Below are positions 16,698 to 25,006 of a DNA stretch of 64,000 nt, piece by piece; position 1 is the stretch's first letter; the number at the start of each line of letters is the position of its first letter. The notes beneath the pieces are model-generated. The model was not told the origin of the DNA. It made no database searches and saw only the letters and a program-made list of their open reading frames with translations. The translations under genes were made by a program, and so were the position numbers. The stretch comes from Bacillota bacterium (GTDB lineage Bacteria > Bacillota > Clostridia > Christensenellales > SZUA-584), in NCBI GenBank assembly GCA_023428025.1, contig JAEYZN010000043.1, positions 1-64,000 of the forward strand. Reading direction: 5' to 3'.

Positions 16698-18485
16698 TCA
16701 GATATACTGTCCGGTGAAATTGTAATCCAGCAGCGCCGAGAGATTGATATGGCCCTGCGCGAGCAGCGCTTCGACATCCTCCGCGCTTTTAGGCTGGCAC
16801 AGGTGGTATCCCTGCAGATAGTCGCAGCGGGCGTCCATCAGATAGGCCAGCTGCGCTTTTGTTTCCACGCCTTCGGCGACGATGCTGATGCCGAGCTTGT
16901 GCACCAGTGAGATGATGGTTTTGATGATCTCCTTCTCGGTCTTCCCGTGGCGGATGTTTTCAATAAAGGATTTGTCGATTTTCAGCGTGTCCAGCGGCAG
17001 CTTCTTCAGATAGCTGATGGACGAATAACCCGCGCCGAAATCGTCCAGCGAGATGCGGACGCCCAGCTGCTTCAGCGCGTCCAGCGTCTTGATGATCACG
17101 TCGAACGAATCGATCAGGATGCTCTCCGTGATTTCCAGCTCGAGCTGGGAGGCGCTCATGCCGGTGGCAGCCAGAACGCCGGTCACCGTCTCCAGGAAAT
17201 TCGGCTGTTTGAGCTGCAGCGAGGAGACGTTGACCGAGATGACGTATGGTGTGCCAAGCGCGCGGTTCCACTCAAGGTTTTGCCGGCAGGCGGCCTTGAG
17301 CACCCATTCGCCGATGGGAATGATGAAACCCGTTTCTTCCGCCAGTTTAATGAATTCTTGGGGCTGAACGGGCCCAAGCTCCGGGCTGCTCCAACGGAGC
17401 AGCGCCTCGCAGCCCCTTATCACACCTGTCGCCGCATCCACCTGCGGCTGATAGTGAAGCAAAAACTCGCCGTTTTTCAGCGCGTTCCCCAAATGCCCCT
17501 CCAGTGTGAGCCGTTTGAACACGTCGTCGCGCATGCGGCGGTCATAGAGCTGCACGTTGTTCTTACCGCTCTCCTTGGCCTTGTACATGGCGGCGTCCGC
17601 ATTGGCGATCAGCTCTTCGCAATGGGCACCGTGGTCTGGAAAAAGCGCAATGCCGATACTCGAGCTGACATGGATCATATTGCGCCCGGCGCGGTAGGAA
17701 CGGCTGAACACCGTTTTGATCCGCTCGATAAAGCTGGACAGGCTGTCCTCGTTTTTAATGTCCTGTATGAAGATGACGAATTCGTCGCCGCTGAGCCGCG
17801 CGAGCGTTTCCTCCCTGCGCAGCACCCTGGACATCTCGTGGCTGACCGTCTGGATGAACTCGTCGCCTGCGGCATGCCCCAGCGTGTCGTTGACTTTTTT
17901 GAAATTGTCGAAGTCGAGAAAGATGACAGCGAGCTTGCTTTGGGCGCGCGTCGCGTGATGGATCGCGATGTTGAGGCGCTCCAGAAACAGCAGCCGGTTG
18001 GGCAGGCCGGTGAGCGCGTCGTAATGCGCCAGCCGCCCGATGGCCGCTTCGTTGTGCCGGATATCGGTGATGTCATGGTTGGTGCCGCATATCTCCACGA
18101 GCTTCCCGCGGGAATCGAATACAGGAGACAGGTGGATGCTGTACAGATGGACGCCGCTGTCGTGCAGCCCCCATTCGCATTCCACGGCCTCCGCCTCGCC
18201 ATTGCGCCGAATGATTTCAAAGGCTTTGCGCCACAGATAGATCGTCCGTTCGGAGCGGGTGACAGCGTTGATGCTTTTGCCGAATATGTCCTGGGCTGAA
18301 ATGCCGGTAGCTGCGGAGAACCGGGCGTTGGCAAATATGAAGCTGCCGTATGGATCGCAACTATAGACGATGTCAGGCGAATGCTCCACGAGCTGCCTGT
18401 AACGCGAAGCCATGCCGGAATAGACTTCCGGCTGCGATGCCGCGCTGTTTTTATTGAATAATTGCTGTAGTCGGCATTTGCCCAT
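16698..18485 (-). CDS. PAS-GGDEF-EAL cyclic-di-GMP signalling protein
   Basis: A soluble protein of about 595 residues from the chosen start: a PAS sensor domain (from YRQLVEHSPDIVYSCDPYG), a GGDEF domain whose signature reads LARLSGDEFVIF, and an EAL domain with CEALLRW, ELEITESIL, DDFGAGYSSISYLKKLP, LKIDKSFI and AEGVET. The EAL catalytic residues look intact, so phosphodiesterase activity is likely; the SGDEF variant may keep or lose cyclase activity. The frame stays open up to 18734, but that would run into cysE. ATG 18485 has AGGA nine bases upstream and follows the promoter at 18529-18557; ATG 18506 is the alternative. Confidence 0.88.
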   Translation of the reverse strand: MGKCRLQQLFNKNSAASQPEVYSGMASRYRQLVEHSPDIVYSCDPYGSFIFANARFSAATGISAQDIFGKSINAVTRSERTIYLWRKAFEIIRRNGEAEAVECEWGLHDSGVHLYSIHLSPVFDSRGKLVEICGTNHDITDIRHNEAAIGRLAHYDALTGLPNRLLFLERLNIAIHHATRAQSKLAVIFLDFDNFKKVNDTLGHAAGDEFIQTVSHEMSRVLRREETLARLSGDEFVIFIQDIKNEDSLSSFIERIKTVFSRSYRAGRNMIHVSSSIGIALFPDHGAHCEELIANADAAMYKAKESGKNNVQLYDRRMRDDVFKRLTLEGHLGNALKNGEFLLHYQPQVDAATGVIRGCEALLRWSSPELGPVQPQEFIKLAEETGFIIPIGEWVLKAACRQNLEWNRALGTPYVISVNVSSLQLKQPNFLETVTGVLAATGMSASQLELEITESILIDSFDVIIKTLDALKQLGVRISLDDFGAGYSSISYLKKLPLDTLKIDKSFIENIRHGKTEKEIIKTIISLVHKLGISIVAEGVETKAQLAYLMDARCDYLQGYHLCQPKSAEDVEALLAQGHINLSALLDYNFTGQYI

Positions 18486-18528
18486 GCTGCGTTGTCCTGC
18501 AATCATATTAGATAAAACATATATGAAA

Positions 18529-18557
18529 AATATATATTGTCTTTCTGCAATTGTCAA
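18529..18557 (-). promoter_or_regulatory. Promoter of the EAL gene
   Basis: Read on the minus strand, TTGACA (18557-18552) and TATATT (18534-18529) are 17 bases apart. Transcription would begin near 18522, just ahead of either candidate start codon, which rules out the longer open frame. Confidence 0.65.
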
Positions 18558-18587
18558 CATCAATTCAGCCACAAGATACCAGCATAA

Positions 18588-18617
18588 TTGACAATATGAC
18601 TGGGCAAAGAATATAAT
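18588..18617 (+). promoter_or_regulatory. Promoter of cysE
   Basis: TTGACA at 18588-18593 and perfect TATAAT at 18612-18617 with an 18-base spacer. It is arranged back to back with the EAL promoter, about 30 bases away. Confidence 0.7.
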
Positions 18618-18681
18618 CTGATATAAAACGACTAAATTTGTAGGAATAAAAAGGTCTTGACCAGACGATACAGGGGGCAAT

Positions 18682-19626
18682 ATGAACAGACAGCCGCAAG
18701 GGCCGATGGGGGATATTATCAGTACAGTGGTCAAAAGCTACCGCGAACATCCGGCTCTGACCCAAACACAGATCGGCTACCTGCCCAGCCGGGACGCGGT
18801 GGTACAGGCGATCAAACTGCTCCGGGAGATGCTCTTTCCGGGCTATTTCGGCCGGCAGAACTTCGTTGACGGTACGATCGAGTATCATATCGGCGCGCTG
18901 CTGGTGGATGCGCATGAGCTGCTCAGCGAACAGATAGCGCTGGCGCTCACGCGGGAAGCCATGAAGGCGGGCCGCGGGACCGCGGATATCGGAGCGAAGG
19001 CGGAGGAGCTGTGCCGCTCGTTCCTGAGCACTTTGCCGAAGATTCGGGATATGTTGGACACGGACGTGCAGGCCGCGTATGATGGAGACCCGGCCGCGCG
19101 GGACAAGGATGAGGTGATCTTTTCCTACCCCGGCGTATTTGCTGTGAGCGTGTACCGGCTGGCGCATGAATTATACACGCTGGGTGTGCCGCTGATCCCG
19201 CGCATCATGACGGAATACGCCCACAGCGAGACGGGCATCGATATCCACGCGGGCGCGCGCATCGGCGAATACTTCTTTATCGATCACGGCACGGGCGTGG
19301 TGATCGGCGAGACCACCGAGATCGGCGATTATGTGAAGATATATCAGGGCGTGACGCTGGGCGCGCTGTCCACACGCGGCGGACAGACGCTGCGGGGCGC
19401 GAAGCGGCATCCCACGCTGGAAGACGAGGTGACGGTGTATTCCGGCGCGTCGATACTGGGCGGAGAGACGGTGATCGGCAAGGGCGTGGTCATTGGCAGC
19501 AACGCGTTCATCACCAAATCCGTACCGAACGGCACCAAGGTGAGCGTGAAGAATCCGGAACTGGTGTTCAAAGGCCGCATCGCCGAGGAGTTCATACAGG
19601 ACTTCATCCCCGACTGGGTGATTTAG
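18682..19626 (+). CDS. cysE: Serine O-acetyltransferase (EpsC/long type)
   Basis: A 314-residue enzyme making O-acetylserine for cysteine synthesis. The C-terminal left-handed beta-helix has hexapeptide repeats through DIHAGARIGEYFFIDHG and GVVIGETTEIGDYVKIYQGV, with the catalytic His in IDHG. The long N-terminal helical domain with DTDVQAAYDGDPAA places it in the EpsC-like group. It has a GGGGG ribosome site and its own promoter. The sulfur genes downstream (TtcA-like, NifS-like, cysK) fit a cysteine and sulfur-relay block. Confidence 0.93.
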   Translation: MNRQPQGPMGDIISTVVKSYREHPALTQTQIGYLPSRDAVVQAIKLLREMLFPGYFGRQNFVDGTIEYHIGALLVDAHELLSEQIALALTREAMKAGRGTADIGAKAEELCRSFLSTLPKIRDMLDTDVQAAYDGDPAARDKDEVIFSYPGVFAVSVYRLAHELYTLGVPLIPRIMTEYAHSETGIDIHAGARIGEYFFIDHGTGVVIGETTEIGDYVKIYQGVTLGALSTRGGQTLRGAKRHPTLEDEVTVYSGASILGGETVIGKGVVIGSNAFITKSVPNGTKVSVKNPELVFKGRIAEEFIQDFIPDWVI

Positions 19627-19637
19627 CGGGCAGTCTC

Positions 19638-20477
19638 TCAAGTCTCCTGCGGCTCGTCGTAATCGTCCAGAAAATGATGGAGGCCCGTTTTATCCTTGTA
19701 GGCGATCACCTTTTCCAAATTCACATTTTGCATGCTGTTAAAAATATTGCGGTCGATCAGCGGGTCCTGTTGGCGCAGATGGGAGATCAGCCGCTTGACC
19801 TCCTGCCGCTTGGACATGCCGCCGTTGTCACCCAGCACGCAGTTTTCGGTGAAACGGCAGGCGCACTGGATGAAGCGCAGCCCGTGGTTGCGGCTGAAGC
19901 GGACGATGTCGGCCTCCTTCACATGGTACATGGGGCGTATCAGCTCCATGTCCGGATGGCTGGTGCTGTGCAGCTTGGGCATCATCGCGCGAATCTCACC
20001 GGCGTACATCATGCTTAAAAGGCTGGTCTCGATCACGTCGTCGTAGTGGTGCCCCAGCGCGATCTTGTTGCAGCCCAGGCTCTCGGCGTGCTTGTAGAGA
20101 TAGCCGCGCCGCATGCGTGCGCACAGGTAGCAGGGGGATTCGTCCACGTTGGACACGACGTCGAATATCGGCGTCTCGAACAGGCGCACCGGGATGCGCA
20201 GGAACTCGGCGTTTTCCAGTATGATCTGCCGGTTGGCGGCGTTGTAGCCGGGGTCCATCACCACGTACTCCGCATGGAAACGGCAGGGGCCGTGCGCCTG
20301 CAGCTCCTGCATGCACTTGGCCATCAGCATCGAATCCTTGCCGCCCGAAATGCAGACGGCCACCGAATCGCCCTCCCGGATCAGCTTATACTGGACGACG
20401 GCGGTGACGAACGGACGCCAGATATCCCGGCGGTATTTGGTGATGATACTGCGTTCGATCTCCTGATGCTTTTCCAT
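19638..20477 (-). CDS. TtcA-like PP-loop tRNA thiolation protein
   Basis: A 279-residue ATP pyrophosphatase-fold protein. The PP-loop motif is CISGGKDSMLMA, followed by a CYLCARMRRGYLY cysteine pair, the GHHYDDVIET motif and CACRFTENC, as in TtcA/TilS-type tRNA-thiolating enzymes. Activity on tRNA is inferred. ATG 20477 has an AGGAG ribosome site and fits the family; a longer upstream frame overlaps the NifS-like gene and is rejected. The upstream cysteine desulfurase ends eight bases before this start, so the pair is likely a sulfur donor and acceptor operon. Confidence 0.85.
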   Translation of the reverse strand: MEKHQEIERSIITKYRRDIWRPFVTAVVQYKLIREGDSVAVCISGGKDSMLMAKCMQELQAHGPCRFHAEYVVMDPGYNAANRQIILENAEFLRIPVRLFETPIFDVVSNVDESPCYLCARMRRGYLYKHAESLGCNKIALGHHYDDVIETSLLSMMYAGEIRAMMPKLHSTSHPDMELIRPMYHVKEADIVRFSRNHGLRFIQCACRFTENCVLGDNGGMSKRQEVKRLISHLRQQDPLIDRNIFNSMQNVNLEKVIAYKDKTGLHHFLDDYDEPQET

Positions 20478-20485
20478 GAAAACTC

Positions 20486-21607
20486 CTATTTTGCCTGCTG
20501 GCGGTATACCGCGTCGAAATGCGCCAGAAACGTATCGATCTCTGTGCCCGTGGTGAGGTGGGACAGGCTGATGCGCAGCGTGGACAGCGCTCTTTTTTTG
20601 TCCTTCGTCATCGCGTAGACGGGGCGGGAGGGCGTGCCGGGGGCGCAGCAGGCGGATTTCTCGGACAGGCATACGCCGCGGCTGCTCATTTCGCTCAGGA
20701 AACGGCGCGTGTTGACGCCCGGCAGGCTGATATTCAGTATGTGCGGGATGGAATGGGCGGTGCTGTTGATCTTGAGCCCTGCATACTTAACCAGCTCTTC
20801 GCGCAGGCGATGATTCAGCGTCTCCACATGCTGCGTTCGCACCGGCATATGCGCCATTGCCAGTTCCAGCGCTTTGGCGGCGGAGGCGACCAGCCCCAGC
20901 GCGGGCGTGCCGCTGCGGTAGGGCGTGGCGCTGGCGCCGCCGTGGATCAGCGGCTCCAGGATCACGTCCGGCTTTTTGACGAGCACGCCGCAGCCGGGAA
21001 GGCCATAGAACTTGTACGGCGCGAAGGTGAGCAGATCGATGTTGTCCATGGTAAACGGCGTTTTGCCGACGGCCTGCGCCGCGTCCACGTGAAAGAAGCA
21101 ATGAGGGCGCGGCTCCAGCAACGCGCCGATTTTTTCCACCTGCTGGCGTATGCCCAACTCGCTGTCGGCCAGACACACGGACACGAGTATCGTATCATCC
21201 CGCAGCAACGACTCAAGCTGGCGCGGGTCCACCAGACCATCCGGGCCGGGCTCCGCGTAGCTGATTTCAAAGCCCGCGTTCTGCAGGGCCGCCACTGCGC
21301 CGTTCACTGAGGAATGCTCCATGTATGTGGTGACGATGTGCCGTCCGTATTTTTTATAGCGCTCCGCGACGCCTTTGATCGCGAGGTTGTTGGCTTCGCT
21401 CGCGCCCGACGTGGACACGGTCTCCCGGCCGGCCGCGCCGAGCAACTGCCTGATCTGTTCCGTGCAGGCTTCCAGCCGCGCCAGCGCCTGCGCTCCCGCC
21501 GCGTGGGCGGAGTTGGGGTTGGCGGGATATTGGCGTACGGTGTCGCAGAACACCTGCAGCACGTCTTCGCCCGCCGGAGTCAGGGCGGCGTAATCGAGAT
21601 AGACCAT
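20486..21607 (-). CDS. Cysteine desulfurase, NifS/IscS-like
   Basis: A 373-residue class V aminotransferase-fold PLP enzyme releasing sulfur from cysteine. Seen: MVYLDYAALTP at the start, TYMEHSSVNGAV with the PLP-stacking His, HVDAAQAVGK, the PLP Lys in APYKFYG, and the active-site loop CLSEKSACCAPG. The residue before the Lys is Tyr where most relatives have His (HKFYG), a small departure from the norm. It probably feeds sulfur to the TtcA-like protein encoded just downstream. Confidence 0.87.
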   Translation of the reverse strand: MVYLDYAALTPAGEDVLQVFCDTVRQYPANPNSAHAAGAQALARLEACTEQIRQLLGAAGRETVSTSGASEANNLAIKGVAERYKKYGRHIVTTYMEHSSVNGAVAALQNAGFEISYAEPGPDGLVDPRQLESLLRDDTILVSVCLADSELGIRQQVEKIGALLEPRPHCFFHVDAAQAVGKTPFTMDNIDLLTFAPYKFYGLPGCGVLVKKPDVILEPLIHGGASATPYRSGTPALGLVASAAKALELAMAHMPVRTQHVETLNHRLREELVKYAGLKINSTAHSIPHILNISLPGVNTRRFLSEMSSRGVCLSEKSACCAPGTPSRPVYAMTKDKKRALSTLRISLSHLTTGTEIDTFLAHFDAVYRQQAK

Positions 21608-21729
21608 AGTGCTCCTGTATCGTTTGGTTGAGCGGCGCTTGTCCGCATTCTTTATGCATTATATAAAAACGGCGGCCTGTTGTACAGCCACCGAAAGTCT
21701 TTGATCGATAAGATGATGAAATATCGTTT

Positions 21730-22248
21730 TTATTGGGCCTTCTCAAGATCCAGCACCATGATGATCACGCTGGTCCGCTGTCCGTCCAGCATGCCCACGC
21801 CGTTCATTGTGCCGGCATACTGAAACCCAAATTTCTCATGGAACCGCACGGAGGGCGTGTTGCCGCTGTCGATCCACGCGGTGATGGCTTTTAGCCCGTC
21901 TTGCCGGGCGCGCTCAAGCAGCGCCCGCATGAGCATGGCGCCAATACCTCTGCCGGCCTGCTCGGCAGACAGATAGATGCTGTTCTCGGCGGTGATGGCG
22001 TAGCCTGTGTGCGGCCGGAACTGCGACAGCGACGCGTATCCCACGACCTGCCCGGCCTGCTCGGCCACGATCGCGGTATACGGCGGCTGTTGGTGCCCGG
22101 TCAGCCATGCGCGCAAGCTATCGGGAGACACTGCCTTGCGGTCCCAGATATAATGCGTGTGCTGCCGGTAATGATTCATGATATCGGCGATGGCGGACAG
22201 ATCGCCTTCGGCCGCATCTCTGATGATACAATTATCGAGGTCGTCCAT
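21730..22248 (-). CDS. GNAT N-acetyltransferase (phosphinothricin acetyltransferase-like)
   Basis: A 172-residue GNAT protein. The acetyl-CoA loop reads AGRGIGAMLMRALLE, preceded by VGYASLSQFRPHTGYAITAE and followed by IDSGNTPSVRFHEKFGF, the pattern of the PAT/Pat-like acetyltransferases. The ATG follows AAAAGGTAGC on the minus strand. It diverges from cysK. Substrate not known; small amines or amino-acid analogues are typical for the group. Confidence 0.85.
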   Translation of the reverse strand: MDDLDNCIIRDAAEGDLSAIADIMNHYRQHTHYIWDRKAVSPDSLRAWLTGHQQPPYTAIVAEQAGQVVGYASLSQFRPHTGYAITAENSIYLSAEQAGRGIGAMLMRALLERARQDGLKAITAWIDSGNTPSVRFHEKFGFQYAGTMNGVGMLDGQRTSVIIMVLDLEKAQ

Positions 22249-22400
22249 GATGCTACCTTTTACAGATTTTCTTGTGGCCGAGGTATAATCCGGTCAATTT
22301 CCTACTAAATTTATATGTCATATAATAAGGCGGATGATAAGGGTTGTCAATAACCGACCGTATGCTTGAAAAAATAATAGATATAATTCATTGAAAACAC

Positions 22401-22429
22401 TTGACAAATGGAAATGAGAGGATTAATAT
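22401..22429 (+). promoter_or_regulatory. Promoter of cysK
   Basis: TTGACA at 22401-22406, 17-base spacer, TAATAT at 22424-22429, followed by an AT-rich leader and an AAAGGAGG ribosome site. No T-box or S-box features were seen in the leader. Confidence 0.65.
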
Positions 22430-22488
22430 AAAATCATATTAAACATATATGAATTATTTTTAAGGTATAAATAAAGGAGGCTATCAAA

Positions 22489-23421
22489 ATGGCAAAGGTG
22501 TATCAGAATGTGACGGATCTCATCGGTAAGACGCCGCTGCTCGAGCTGTCGAACTATGAGAAAAAGCACGGGCTAAAGGCCAAGGTGATCGGCAAGCTGG
22601 AATACTACAACCCGGCGGGCAGCGTGAAGGACAGAATTGCCAAATCGATGATTGAAGACGCGGAAAAACGCGGCGTTTTGAAGCCGGACAGCGTGATCAT
22701 CGAGCCGACGAGCGGCAACACCGGTATCGGGCTGGCATCCGTGGCCGCCGCCCGCGGATACCGCATTATACTGACGATGCCCGAGACATTCAGCGTGGAG
22801 CGCCGCAACCTGCTTAAGGCCTATGGCGCGGAGCTGGTGCTCACCGAAGGGGCGAAGGGCATGAAGGGCGCCATCGCGAAGGCCGCGGAGCTGGCGAAGG
22901 AGATCCCGAACTCGTTTATTCCGGGCCAGTTCGTGAACCCGGCAAACCCGGCTGTCCACAAAGCGACGACAGGCCCCGAGATCTGGGAGGATACCGACGG
23001 CAACGTGGACATTTTCGTATCCGGCGCGGGCACGGGCGGCACGGTGACGGGCGCGGGCGAGTACCTGAGAGCCAAGAACCCCGACATCAAGATCGTCGTT
23101 GTGGAGCCGGCGGATTCTCCGGTGTTGTCGGAAGGACGTCCGGGACCGCACAAAATACAGGGCATCGGGCCGGGCTTTGTGCCCGAGGTGCTCAACACGA
23201 AGATTTACGACGAAATCATCACCGTCAAGAACGAGGATGCCTTTGCCGTTGGGCGGGAGATCGCCAAAACGGAAGGCCTGCTCGTGGGCATATCATCCGG
23301 CGCGGCGGCATGGGCAGCCACTCAGCTGGCCCAGCGCCCCGAAAACGCGGGAAAGACCATTGTTGTGATACTGCCGGATACCGGCGAACGTTATCTGTCT
23401 ACTGCACTTTTTGCAGAATAG
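22489..23421 (+). CDS. cysK: Cysteine synthase A (O-acetylserine sulfhydrylase)
   Basis: A 310-residue PLP enzyme that joins O-acetylserine and sulfide to cysteine. The PLP Lys is in NPAGSVKDRIAKSM, the substrate loop is PTSGNTGIGLA, and the phosphate-binding loop is SGAGTGGTVTGAG. It has the GIGPGFVPEVL segment and a normal C-terminus. It is monocistronic, with its own promoter and a terminator at 23444. Confidence 0.96.
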   Translation: MAKVYQNVTDLIGKTPLLELSNYEKKHGLKAKVIGKLEYYNPAGSVKDRIAKSMIEDAEKRGVLKPDSVIIEPTSGNTGIGLASVAAARGYRIILTMPETFSVERRNLLKAYGAELVLTEGAKGMKGAIAKAAELAKEIPNSFIPGQFVNPANPAVHKATTGPEIWEDTDGNVDIFVSGAGTGGTVTGAGEYLRAKNPDIKIVVVEPADSPVLSEGRPGPHKIQGIGPGFVPEVLNTKIYDEIITVKNEDAFAVGREIAKTEGLLVGISSGAAAWAATQLAQRPENAGKTIVVILPDTGERYLSTALFAE

Positions 23422-23443
23422 GTTTCTCCTCCGTATCTTACAC

Positions 23444-23476
23444 AACAAAAAGCAAGGGGGCTCCTTGCTTTTTGTT
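23444..23476. terminator. Terminator after cysK
   Basis: A perfect 14-bp stem AACAAAAAGCAAGG / CCTTGCTTTTTGTT with a five-base loop lies 22 bases after cysK. The T run is within the distal arm. Confidence 0.75.
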
Positions 23477-23523
23477 ATATGCGGGGGGACACGACCATGA
23501 AAACCATCCAAAGGAAGGACACG

Positions 23524-24702
23524 ATGAAAGATTACAGTAAACTGGGCTTTGTCACACGGGCCGTGCACGCGGGAAATGATGTGGACGGGGAGACGGGCGC
23601 CATCCGGCGGCCCATCACAATGGCCAACAGCTACGCACTGCCTTACGACCCGAGCGACCTCAACTGGAGCAGCGCGGGCAAGGCGGTGTATACGCGCAAC
23701 GGCGGCGCCAACCAGCATTATCTTCAGGAAAAGCTGGGTGCGCTGGAGGGCGGGGAGGACTGCGTGGTGCTGGCCTCGGGCGTGGCGGCGCTGTCTGGGC
23801 TGTTTTTCGCGCTGCTGAAGGCGGGAGACCATGTGGTGTTTTCCGATATCACATACATCGCGGTGTACCGGCTGCTGAATGAGCTGCTGACGGAGAAGTT
23901 CGGTATCCAGACAACGATGGTGGATTCCTCGGACCCGGCGCAAGTGGAAGCGGCGATACGCCCCAACACGCGGCTGGTCCACATCGAGACGCCGGGCAAC
24001 CCGACGCTGAAGGTCAGCGATATCGCCGCCATAGCGGAGATCGCGCACCGGCACGGCGCACTGCTCAGCGTGGACAACACGTTCGCCTCGCCTTACAACC
24101 AGCGGCCTTTGGAACTGGGGGCAGACCTCAGCGTGGAAAGCCTCACCAAATACATCAACGGGCATGGCGACGCGATGGGGGGCGCGGTGATCGGCCCGGC
24201 TGAAATCATCGACAGGGTACGCACGCAGGCTATGGTGAACGTGGGCGGCGCGATCAGCCCTTTCAACGCCTGGCTGATCATGCGCGGCGCGGTGACGCTG
24301 CCGCTGCGCATGCGCCAGCACAACGAAAACGCGATGGCGGTCGCCGGATTCCTGGAAAGCCATCCGTTGGTGCGCTTTGTAGCGTATCCGGGCCTCAAAA
24401 GCCATCCCGGCCATGCGGTGGCGGCCAAACAGATGAGCGGGTATTCCGGTGTGATGGCGTTTGGCCTGGATGCGGACCACGACGGGCACAACCGGTTTGT
24501 CAGCAAGCTGAAGGTGATCACGTCCGCCGTGTCTTTAGGGCATGACGAAAGCCTGATCGTGTTCATCGGAGAGAACGATGAGCGCCAATACCTTTATCCG
24601 CAGGAGTTCCACAGAGGCTTCTTCCGGCTCAGCGTGGGGCTGGAGGACAAGGAGGACCTCATCCGGGATCTCGGGCAGGCGCTGGAAGAAGCGGGGATAT
24701 AG
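23524..24702 (+). CDS. Cys/Met metabolism PLP enzyme (cystathionine beta/gamma-lyase-like)
   Basis: A 392-residue member of the Cys/Met metabolism PLP family, which includes cystathionine gamma-synthase, the beta- and gamma-lyases and methionine gamma-lyase. The PLP Lys is in ESLTKYINGHGDAMGG, with TRNGGANQHYLQEKLGALEGGE and HIETPGNPTLKVSDI. The exact reaction is not resolved from sequence. ATG 23524 has AAGGAAGG six bases upstream; ATG 23479 and 23497 are also in frame but less well placed. It follows cysK after a terminator, so it may have separate control. Confidence 0.88.
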   Translation: MKDYSKLGFVTRAVHAGNDVDGETGAIRRPITMANSYALPYDPSDLNWSSAGKAVYTRNGGANQHYLQEKLGALEGGEDCVVLASGVAALSGLFFALLKAGDHVVFSDITYIAVYRLLNELLTEKFGIQTTMVDSSDPAQVEAAIRPNTRLVHIETPGNPTLKVSDIAAIAEIAHRHGALLSVDNTFASPYNQRPLELGADLSVESLTKYINGHGDAMGGAVIGPAEIIDRVRTQAMVNVGGAISPFNAWLIMRGAVTLPLRMRQHNENAMAVAGFLESHPLVRFVAYPGLKSHPGHAVAAKQMSGYSGVMAFGLDADHDGHNRFVSKLKVITSAVSLGHDESLIVFIGENDERQYLYPQEFHRGFFRLSVGLEDKEDLIRDLGQALEEAGI

Positions 24703-24767
24703 ACCCCGGCCGAAGCTGAAGCGTTGACGTAATTTTTCCAGACACGATGTGTTTATATTTTTAGCTT

Positions 24768-24802
24768 AAACCCGCTGCAACATCGTTGCAGCGGGTTTTT
24801 TG
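24768..24802 (+). terminator. Terminator
   Basis: AAACCCGCTGCAA / TTGCAGCGGGTTT stem, five-base loop, then a T run. A classical intrinsic terminator ending the sulfur block. Confidence 0.9.
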
Positions 24803-24963
24803 ATCTGGGAGAACGCTTCTTATAAAAGAAAATCACAAAATATACATATTTAACTTTATCAAAATATCTTAAATCAGAGCATAAAAGGCTAAAGACCATT
24901 TCGTTATCCAGTCATATAATCAAGAAAAACAATTCAACATCAGAAATCAATTTCACAAATATG

Positions 24964-24984
24964 TTTACTTGGATATCAAGTAAA
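24964..24984 (+). promoter_or_regulatory. Operator-like inverted repeat before the first sugar ABC operon
   Basis: A perfect 8-bp inverted repeat TTTACTTG-GATAT-CAAGTAAA lies 22 bases before the ATG at 25007, between the likely promoter and the ribosome site. The rest of the 24803-25006 gap is AT-rich with no open frame. The bound regulator is unknown; the YesN-like protein at 32331 is one candidate. Confidence 0.5.
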
Positions 24985-25006
24985 AAAAATATTATGGAGG
25001 AATGCA

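Noticed and set aside
16947..18299. Long plus-strand open frame (450 residues) opposite the PAS-GGDEF-EAL gene
   Set aside because: It is antisense to a gene with complete PAS, GGDEF and EAL motifs, has no ribosome site and its translation is Arg/Val/Asp-rich without domain signals. GC-rich coding DNA commonly leaves such mirror frames.
18486..18734. Longer N-terminus for the PAS-GGDEF-EAL protein
   Set aside because: The extension would cover both divergent promoters and the cysE start, and it translates to a hydrophobic, Cys-rich stretch without domain similarity.
22249..22488. T-box or SAM riboswitch before cysK
   Set aside because: No T-box GGTGG-type core, terminator/antiterminator pair or S-box helices were found; only a promoter and an AT-rich leader.
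23293..24489. Minus-strand open frame of 398 residues opposite cysK and the lyase-like gene
   Set aside because: His/Arg-rich mirror frame crossing two real genes and a terminator.
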